A stretch of DNA of 12,894 bases from Chrysochromulina tobinii (Eukaryota; Haptophyta; Prymnesiales; Chrysochromulinaceae). Made by a program: the position numbers and the translations under genes. Below are positions 7,353-12,894 of the stretch, piece after piece (the first letter of the stretch is position 1; each line of letters starts with the position of its first letter). The stretch lies in contig JWZX01000206.1 in NCBI GenBank assembly GCA_001275005.1, forward strand, positions 1 to 12,894, given 5' to 3'. The notes beneath the pieces were generated by a model. The model ran no database searches. It saw nothing but the letters and a program-made list of their open reading frames with translations, and was not told where the DNA came from.

Positions 7353-8573
7353 TCAGTGCGCGGAGCGCACCTCTGACCTCAAGTAAGAGTCGTCCCACTC
7401 CAGTGGCGCCTGCTCCGAGCACATCGCCGAACAAGAGTCGGTGGAGTTCGCCTTGCAGCCGCAGTGCGGATCACGGATGTGCAGCTTTGCCATCTGAGCG
7501 GCGGAGGCGCGCACGCACAGCTGGCTCGTGGCGGCTGGCGTGCTGTACTTGCCGCAGGCGGCATCGGCGATGGCGGCGGACACTACTGACGGGATCACTG
7601 ACGAACCTGGAGACTCAATCACGGAAGGAAAGATTGCTATGCCTATGGGCTGAGCCGCGGCTGAGCCGGCTATGGACTGGGCGGCGGCTGACAACGGACT
7701 CGGATTCGGATCGGCTCCGCTTCCCCGACGTGTGAACTGGTACTCTGTGAACGGATCGGCTCCGCTTCCCCGACGAGAAGGCGCAAAGATCCAGTTCATG
7801 AGCCCGGTCGTATTCGAAGGCAGCAGCCAGCACGCGACGCTGTGAATGCTCGCCCCTGAGAATCGTGTGAACTGGTACTCTGTGAACCGCAGCCGACCGC
7901 CATCCGCTTCACGGGCTAGCACCGTCTGCAAGCCCTGGGCACCAATGGAGAGGGACACGCGACGCTTCGGAGCGGGCAGCGACGCCACGGCACCGGCGAA
8001 CATGTTGCGGCTCGCCGCCACGTTGACAATCGGATCGGTGCGCGCATGGAAGGCCCAGATCTTCATGGAAGGCCCAAACCGCCCGGCTTGAGAAGGGTCA
8101 CCACCGCCGCACATGGGCAGCGCGACGTCGACGAGGCGTGGGTGGCGCGAGATGAGATCCCACGTGGCGTACCCGCCCATGGATGCTCCGCCAACGATCA
8201 GTAGACCGCGTCGTGCCGATGGCAAGGCAGTGCCCCGCACGTGTTCTATCAACTGCACCAGCTGCTTCATCAGAGGCGTCACCGGCTCATCAAAGCGCCG
8301 CACCACGCCTGGGTGGTTGCGATAGTAGCCAAGCCAATTCACGCCAGCCGGCGCGATCGGGTGCAGGACGTAACAATTGTCGAGCGCTGCAAACGTGTGA
8401 GCCATGAGATCAAGTCGCTGCTTCGCTGGGCCGCTGCTGAAGATGCCGCCGTGCAACCAGGTGACGAGATGCACACTATCAAGCGCACGACTGGGAGTGT
8501 AGAGGTAGTACGGCAAAGTCGACAGCGTCGTCCCGATCGCAGCATCGTGGTGCGTCAGGTTGCTCCATGGCAT
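7353..8573 (-). CDS. Alpha/beta hydrolase (esterase/peptidase-like)
   Basis: A serine hydrolase of the alpha/beta fold, probably an esterase or acyl hydrolase. Counting from an in-frame GTG at 8582 (the ATG at 8573 is three codons later), WLHGG (residues 42-46) forms the oxyanion strand. GGASMGGYATW (131-141) is the nucleophile elbow with Ser134. IWAFHARTDPIV (175-186) carries the acid, Asp183. ASIHSVACW (244-252) carries the likely catalytic His247. The order and spacing match the fold, although the glycine-rich elbow reads GASMGG. Beyond residue 265 the protein continues for about 140 residues of Ser/Ala-rich sequence ending in a Cys-containing segment (CGCK, CSAMC), which is not part of the hydrolase core. 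A nested in-frame duplication lies at the junction. It has no clear signal peptide at this start, so an upstream exon is possible. It is a tandem same-strand neighbour of the oxidoreductase, 209 bases apart. Confidence 0.82.
   Translation of the reverse strand: MPWSNLTHHDAAIGTTLSTLPYYLYTPSRALDSVHLVTWLHGGIFSSGPAKQRLDLMAHTFAALDNCYVLHPIAPAGVNWLGYYRNHPGVVRRFDEPVTPLMKQLVQLIEHVRGTALPSARRGLLIVGGASMGGYATWDLISRHPRLVDVALPMCGGGDPSQAGRFGPSMKIWAFHARTDPIVNVAASRNMFAGAVASLPAPKRRVSLSIGAQGLQTVLAREADGGRLRFTEYQFTRFSGASIHSVACWLLPSNTTGLMNWIFAPSRRGSGADPFTEYQFTRRGSGADPNPSPLSAAAQSIAGSAAAQPIGIAIFPSVIESPGSSVIPSVVSAAIADAACGKYSTPAATSQLCVRASAAQMAKLHIRDPHCGCKANSTDSCSAMCSEQAPLEWDDSYLRSEVRSAH
7707..7887. repeat. Nested in-frame duplications inside the hydrolase gene
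   Basis: A 24-base segment A (CGGATCGGCTCCGCTTCCCC plus GACG) occurs at 7707-7730 and 7752-7775, 45 bases apart. Between the copies lies a segment B (GTGTGAACTGGTACTCTGTG core) at 7729-7752, which also occurs at 7864-7887, 135 bases away. Both offsets are multiples of 3. The protein therefore repeats FTEYQFTR and RRGSGADP in frame. Confidence 0.9.
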
Positions 8574-9314
8574 CGGCCCCACAAGTAGGATTCACCAGAG
8601 GCGCGCGAGACGGGGCGTGAGAACTGGCGTGAGCGCGAGACGGGGGCGAGGTGCCCACGGAGGCGCGCGCGCGTCGCTGGGAGGCCACTGGAGAGGAGAA
8701 ATTTGTAATCCCATTTCGGAACATTTCTCACGCTCGCGCCCGCGACGGGCTGACGCGCAAAATCGGCGTCCTTCCCCCGACAAAAGCGCAAGGAGCGCTG
8801 TACACGCTCACGCGCTACTGCTACGCGCTCCCTCGCTCGCCGTGCTCAACGTGTGCGCCGGTCGGGTGCGATCGCTGCACGCGCACACCGCACCGCCCTC
8901 GCACACGGAATCCATCGAGTCCGCTCAGGTGCTTTCCTCCATGGTGCCCTGCTGGCATTCCGGGAGCACACGTGCGTCTCTCTCATGAATGTGATTTTTT
9001 CCGCGTGCCTTTCCGCAGTCGCGCGCCGCCGCCGACCAGTACGCCTCCCTCCTCGCCACCCCCGCGTGCTTTTCACTGCCACGTGACTGCCCAATCCTGA
9101 GGCCCCGAGCTGTGGGCTGCCTCTCTCGAGCGGAGGGCATGCGACTCCGTTCGCGATGAGCTTCGGAGCCACACGCCGCACGCGATCCCCCTCCGGCATG
9201 CTGTGGGCTGTTGCATGCCTACGTCGAGACCCTTCAAGCGCCCTTCGAGCTTGCAGCCGCTCGTGGTCCCATATCTCCATGCTGCCGAATACACACACGT
9301 CTCTTGTTCGCAGG
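8574..9314. other. Divergent intergenic region between hydrolase and WD40 genes
   Basis: It holds the 5' flanks of the hydrolase (minus) and the WD40 gene (plus). Several open frames cross it in different phases, with no recognisable domain. Pyrimidine-rich stretches ending in CAG at 9018 and at 9313 (TCTCTTGTTCGCAG) look like splice acceptors, so an upstream non-coding or short coding exon of the WD40 gene may be here. The WD40 frame is also open upstream to an ATG at 9156. Confidence 0.5.
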
Positions 9315-10764
9315 ATGTTCGCGATGCTCATCAACTGTGTAGCGGAGAAGACGAATGCCCACAGCAACTACATGAGGTCGGTGGCGTTTTCCCCGGACGG
9401 GACCAAGATTGTGTCGGGATCAAACGACGGGACGATCAAAGTCTGGGATTTGGGTGCGCTTCTGCCCCTCAAATCACTTCTCCTTGGTCAAAACTGACGC
9501 TTGCTGGCTTGTCTGGCAGGCACAATGGTGCAGTTGAGCGAGAAGACGAACGCCCACAGCGGCAGCATCTACTCGGTCGCGTTTTCCCCGGATGGGACCA
9601 AGATTGTATCCGGATCGGACGACAAGACGATCAAAGTATGGGATTCGGGTGCGCTGCGAGCTCATAATCGCCCTCCTTGGCCAAAACTAACGCCTGTTGG
9701 CTTGTCTGGCAGGCGTGCTGGGGCTGTTGAGCGAGAAGACGAACGCCCACAGCGACTACATCAGGTCGGTCGCCTTCTCCCCGGACGGGACCAAGATTGT
9801 GTCTGGATCGTACGACAAGACGATCAAAGTCTGGGATTCCGGTGCGCCGAAGATATCAAAATCGCCCCTCCTTGGCCAAAACTGACGCTTGTTGGCTTGT
9901 CTGGCAGACAAGCTGGAGCTGCTGAGCGAGAAGACGAACGCCCACAGCAACGTCGTCATGTCGGTGGCGTTTTCCCCGGACGGGACCAAGATTGTGTCGG
10001 GATCTGACGACAAGACGATCAAAGTCTGGGAATCGGGTGCGCCGAAGCCCTCAAATCGCCTTTCCTTGGCCGAAACTGACGCTTGCTGGCTTGTCTGGCA
10101 GGCAAATTGGAGCTGCTGAGCGAGAAGACCAACGCCCACAGCGACTTGATCGCGTCGGTTGCGTTTTCCCCGGACGGGACCAAGATCGTGTCTGGATCGG
10201 ACGACAAGACGATCAAAGTCTGGGATTTTGGTGCGCCTGAGCCTCGAATTCGCCCCTCCTTGGCCAAGACTGACGCCATTTGGCTTGCCTGGCAGACAAA
10301 CTGGAGCTGTTGAGCGAGAAGACGAACGCCCACAGCGACTGGGTCATGTCGGTGGCGTTTTCCCCGGACGGGTCCAAGATCGTGTCCGGATCGAAAGACA
10401 AGACGATCAAAGTCTGGGATTCGGGTGCGCCGCGAGCTCAAAATCGCCCCTTCTTGGCCAAGACTGACGCGATTTGGCTTGCCTGGCAGACAAACTGGAG
10501 CTGTTGAGCGAGAAGACAAACGCCCACAGCAGCAGCATCTCGTCGGTGACGTTTTCCCCGGACGGGACCAAGATCGTGTCGGGATCGTGGGACAAGACGA
10601 TCAAAGTCTGGGATCTGGTCAATTGGTCTCGCAAAGATCATTTGATGTTCAATCATACCACACAGGGATTCGTCTTGCTGCTGCTGTGGCTGAACAAATA
10701 CAGCATGAAGTTTCCTGATGATGTGCTTGATCTGCTCATTGAAGCTTGCTTGAAAAGCAGGTGA
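9315..10764 (+). CDS. Seven-exon WD40 beta-propeller protein, one blade per exon
   Basis: Predicted coding exons are 9315-9453, 9520-9648, 9713-9841, 9908-10036, 10102-10230, 10296-10424 and 10490-10764. Together they give 1059 bases, exactly 352 residues plus stop. Each exon encodes one repeat of the form (KLELL)SEKTNAHS[28 protein letters not shown], so there are seven blades, the number in a classic closed propeller and a protein-interaction platform. Every intron is phase 1, starts GTGCG and ends GGCAG. The five internal exons are each 129 bases. After the last WD comes a 45-residue tail with a leucine-rich stretch ([13 protein letters not shown]) and [14 protein letters not shown], slightly F-box-like but not assignable. 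The tail is visibly less GC-rich than the blades. The start is uncertain: 9315 follows a good acceptor-like CAG, and an in-frame ATG at 9156 would add 53 residues. The partner is unknown. Confidence 0.9.
9454..10489 (+). repeat. Tandem exon-plus-intron repeat array of the WD40 gene
   Basis: Start-to-start distances of successive exons 2-7 are 193, 195, 194, 194 and 194 bases. Introns at 9454-9519, 9649-9712, 9842-9907, 10037-10101, 10231-10295 and 10425-10489 are 64-66 bases long. They share GTGCGC at the donor, CTTGGCCAA(A/G)ACTGACGC in the middle (one copy has ACTAACGC) and TTGGCTTG(T/C)CTGGCAG at the acceptor. ACTGAC/ACTAAC is the likely branch point, about 25-30 bases before the AG. Confidence 0.93.
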
Positions 10765-11256
10765 GGCATGATTCACAGAAACAACTCTTCGGGCCATGTT
10801 TCGGCAACCATACTTGGGGCCTGTATCCATGGGGGTGTCACATTTTCGCGCGATGATCAACGTTGTGCGACATGTTGGAACTCGTTGGAACCACACGACG
10901 GTCGGACCGTAGTCACTAGTCAGGAGTCACGTCTTCACGAGCGAGGAGGTGGGTGGGCCAGGAGCGACCGACCCGTTCGTGGGGGTAGTTATTCACGCCG
11001 CGAAGAGTGGCCGACTGTCGTGGAAACTCTGGAAATCTCCTCTGGGCACATATTACATGATGAGCCAAGACATGAGGGAGGCTAATAACATTTCTCCCCC
11101 CGCCCCAGGACTCCCGTATCGCAACCCGACACGATATCATCAGAGTGAGGTTCCGGCCTTATTTATCCAGCCTAGTACACTGCGATGTAAAGCGCACGGG
11201 TATCACAGTATTCGCTCTGCTGAAATTCGAATGCTCGCCCGGGTCATCACTGTTTT
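10765..11256. other. Convergent intergenic spacer
   Basis: This lies between the 3' ends of the WD40 gene (plus) and the coiled-coil gene (minus). It contains a 13-base near-palindrome ACGGTC-G-GACCGT at 10898-10910 and a doubled GTTGGAA at 10874-10890. Open frames of about 100 residues here have no recognisable features. I see no convincing gene. Confidence 0.55.
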
Positions 11257-12560
11257 TCAGACTCCCTCGCTCACGTGAGCTGCATTCTGCGCGCGCATCG
11301 CGGCCGCCTCCGCTGCCTCGGCCGCCTGCGCCGCCTGCGCTACCTCAGCTTCGGCCGCCGCTGCCGCCACTGCCGCCTCCATGTCCACCGCCTCCTTGTC
11401 GGCCGTCGCCGCCGCCGCCGCCGCTCCCTCTGCTATGATGCTAAGCGGTGGGTGCGACATGGCCTGGCCGGTATCAGCCGCCGCCGCCACATGTGCCGCC
11501 GCCCCTGAGGCCACCGTCGAGCTGTTGCTCTTTGAGTGAGGAGGCCAGCTGTCGAGCGCCGCTTCGGGCGCCTCCAACGGCTCCATCCCATCGGCAGGCC
11601 TCAGCGTCTCCAGGGGTGGAGGTGGACTCAAGCTGTGACTCGCTCGTGCGGCCAAAGCGGCCGCATGGTGTCTCGCCGCGGTCACCACGGCGGCATCGTC
11701 CTCCACCGCGTCAGCGGCGGCCGCCGCGCCGCCCGTCGCCGCACCACCAGACGCCTGGAGCGTGTCGAGGACCTTCTGCACCTGTGGAAAAGGGAGCAAG
11801 GCGCCGTAGTGAGCACATGCATGCTGAGGTGCACCGTCGAGTCCATCCGCACCTGTCCCCAGCGCTCCAGCTCGCGCGCATCCGCGGTGCGCTCGCGCTC
11901 CGCGAGCTGCTCGATCTGCTTTGTGAGTGTCGACTGCAGCGACGTCTGGAGAGCGAAGAGCTGTCCGAGCTGCTCGTGGTTCTCCTTCGTCGACTGTGTC
12001 ACCACGTCTTTCGCGGCGGCTGCAACGGCGGCGTCCACGGCGGCTGCAACGGCGGCGTCCACGGCGGCCTTCTGCTGCTGCTGGCAGCGCTCCACGACAG
12101 CCGCGGGCACGCCGGACGCCTGCTTGAGGCCGTCCTCGACCTGCCGTGCGTGCTGTGCGAGGCTGGTCGTAATGTGCGTCTTCAACTCGGCGATGGCGTC
12201 GTCGTCGTTGCCCGCTTGTCTGGGAAGCTGCGACTTCAAGAAGATATCGTGAAGCTGGCGCTGCGACTTGAGCACCTCCTTCAGCTCTGCGTCCACCTCG
12301 GCAAACTTGGCGGCGAGCGTCTGCACCTGCTCGGCGGTGTTGCTCGCCTGCGACTGGGCCTTGTGCAGAAACCAGAGGCCGGCGAGGACGGCGGCGCCGC
12401 TCAGGAGGCGCCATGCTAGCGGCGTCGGCGTCTGACTGTGGCGCTTTTTGCCGTCACCCGAGGGCAACATGCTCGGTGACCAGCGACTATCGTCGGAGGT
12501 CGCCCGTCGTCGTTCTGGAACCCCGACGATCGCGCAAGAAAGAATGACGTTTGCAATCAT
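11257..12560 (-). CDS. Membrane-anchored coiled-coil, alanine-rich protein (two exons)
   Basis: The family is not recognised. Exon 1 is 12560-11853 and exon 2 is 11781-11257, joined in phase 0, giving about 410 residues. Counting from the ATG at 12560, a hydrophobic segment LAWRLLSGAAVLAGLWFL lies at residues 48-65. A long helical coiled-coil-type region follows to residue 236 (EQVQTLAAKFAEVDAELKEVL, QEQLGQLFALQ-like heptads, IEQLAERERTADARELERW) and includes a duplicated VDAAVAAA. Exon 2 begins VQKVLDTLQ and is dominated by alanine with Ser/Pro segments, ending HVSEGV. An internal ATG at 12470 is a good alternative start (A at -3) and would put the upstream TGACGTT repeats outside the coding region. 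One membrane helix near the N-terminus followed by a coiled coil recalls peroxin-14 or organelle tether proteins, but the peroxin-14 N-terminal domain is not seen. The function is therefore left open. Confidence 0.75.
11581..11668. repeat. Source-like copy of the 88-bp duplicated segment
   Basis: This stretch of exon 2 of the coiled-coil gene is the partner of 12804-12891. Differences cluster at the CAAGCTGTGACTCG versus CAAGCCGCTGCTCG stretch. Confidence 0.9.
11782..11852 (-). other. Spliceosomal intron, 71 bases
   Basis: On the minus strand the exon ends ...GGGGACAG before GTGCGG, the same donor type as the WD40 introns. The intron ends CTCCCTTTTCCACAG before GTGCAGAAGG. The flanking reading frames differ and are brought into register (phase 0) only by removing these 71 bases. 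A possible branch point is the GCTCACT motif. Confidence 0.85.
12015..12062. repeat. Tandem 24-bp coding repeat, two copies
   Basis: The 24-mer beginning GGCGGCTGCAACGGCGGCGT occurs at 12015-12038 and again, identical, at 12039-12062. It encodes the doubled VDAAVAAA of the coiled-coil protein. Confidence 0.95.
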
Positions 12561-12652
12561 CGCAAATCATTCATGGCCAGTCCCCCCCCTCTTCCTCGCT
12601 GAACGCTTAGCCTGAAGGTCCCCGTCGACGCGCTCCGTGAAAGAGTGACGTT
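12538..12652. promoter_or_regulatory. Two TGACGTT-containing 14-mers upstream of the coiled-coil gene
   Basis: GAAAGAATGACGTT (12538-12551) and GAAAGAGTGACGTT (12639-12652) differ at one base and lie 101 bases apart. TGACGT is the half-core of CRE/bZIP sites. They flank the ATG at 12560, so they are promoter elements only if translation starts at the downstream ATG (12470). Confidence 0.4.
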
Positions 12653-12782
12653 ATCGTAAAGTGTGAACTGCTACTAATACATGTAATCGGCCGTCAACTT
12701 AGAATCTAGTACGGAACGCAAAGCGCAAGTCGAAGGGATCGTGGAATCCTTGATTTTGGAACTCTTGGGGGAACATGGCGTA

Positions 12783-12894
12783 TTAAAACAACTTGCTTAA
12801 AACCTCCATCCCATCGACAGGCCTCAGCGTCTCCAGGGGTGGAGGTGGACTCAAGCCGCTGCTCGCTCGTGCGGCCAAGGCGGCCGCATGGACG
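12783..12894 (-). pseudogene. Partial duplicate of the coiled-coil gene's second exon, cut by the right edge
   Basis: Bases 12804-12891 match 11581-11668 without gaps at about 93% (6 differences in 88). The minus-strand frame stays open (HAAALAARAS, then SGLSPPPPLETLRPVDGME) and leaves the similarity at 12804 into VLSKLF and a TAA at 12785-12783. It is either the 3' end of a shortened paralogous gene lying to the right, or a stray gene fragment. The window edge prevents deciding. Confidence 0.7.

Noticed and set aside
8560-9140. Several overlapping open frames of 70-170 residues in the hydrolase/WD40 divergent spacer
   Set aside because: They are Arg/Ala/Pro/Ser-rich in all phases and lack domains or consistent splice structure. 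GC-rich non-coding sequence is the simpler reading.
9203-10240. Alternative open frames running across the WD40 exon-intron units
   Set aside because: They read through introns in the wrong frame and repeat because the DNA repeats.
9454-10489. Regularly spaced repeats as a CRISPR-like or satellite array
   Set aside because: The 194-base units encode WD40 blades with splice sites. There is no short repeat plus unique spacer structure.
10949-11278. A 109-residue open frame in the convergent spacer
   Set aside because: It begins only at GTG, overlaps the end of the coiled-coil gene and has no recognisable domain.
11257-12414. A single uninterrupted 385-residue frame covering the coiled-coil gene
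   Set aside because: Its first part is Arg-rich nonsense opposite a coherent transmembrane and coiled-coil frame. The splice signals join that frame to this one, so only the last 174 residues are taken as coding.
11257-12560. Peroxin-14 as the identity of the coiled-coil protein
   Set aside because: A membrane segment followed by a coiled coil fits loosely, but the diagnostic N-terminal receptor-binding domain is absent from the predicted exons.
1-12894. tRNA, rRNA, transposase or reverse transcriptase sequences
   Set aside because: I scanned both strands for T-loop-like GGTTCGAATCC motifs and for mobile-element protein motifs and found none I could support.

Overview
The window looks like nuclear DNA of a GC-rich unicellular eukaryote, most likely a chromist-type alga (haptophyte or stramenopile, such as a pelagophyte). 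The signs are short spliceosomal introns of 64-71 bases with branch-point-like CTGAC/CTAAC boxes, a homeobox gene, a seven-blade WD40 gene, proline-serine linkers of the type common in algal secreted proteins, alanine-rich proteins, ACTC microsatellites and well-spaced genes with no operons. The assignment rests on style and recognisable families, not on a marker gene, so the lineage is uncertain.

Layout. (1) 1-1452, minus: an endonuclease I (EndA/NucM-like) joined through PPSPP linkers to a lamin-tail-like domain. It is open at the left edge and its 5' end is unresolved. (2) 1607-1951, plus: a small putative membrane protein with an acidic, Ca-loop-like motif. (3) 1952-2655: a convergent spacer with two short tandem repeats and a perfect hairpin. 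(4) 2656-3870, minus: a 404-residue protein of unknown family with a TEAK repeat. (5) 3871-4337: a divergent spacer with two ACTC microsatellites. (6) 4338-5327, plus: a homeodomain protein. (7) 5328-5948: a convergent spacer with two TCACGTGA palindromes and a TTAACC/GGTTAA inverted repeat. (8) 5949-7143, minus: a Gfo/Idh/MocA-type oxidoreductase with an apparent one-base frameshift inside the Rossmann motif. (9) 7353-8573, minus: an alpha/beta hydrolase carrying a nested in-frame duplication. (10) 8574-9314: a divergent spacer. (11) 9315-10764, plus: a WD40 gene of seven exons. (12) 10765-11256: a convergent spacer. (13) 11257-12560, minus: a two-exon membrane-anchored coiled-coil protein. 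(14) 12783-12894: an 88-base duplicate of its second exon, running off the right edge.

The most notable structure is the WD40 gene. Each of its seven exons encodes one propeller blade. The five internal exons are exactly 129 bases with phase-1 introns on both sides, and the introns themselves are near copies of one another, so the repeating unit is a complete exon plus intron of about 194 bases. The blades differ almost only at four consecutive residues after NAHS and one residue after SGS. This resembles the hypervariable WD40 repeats of fungal HET/NLR-type proteins and suggests a modular recognition surface that could be shuffled as exon cassettes. No common pathway links the other genes.
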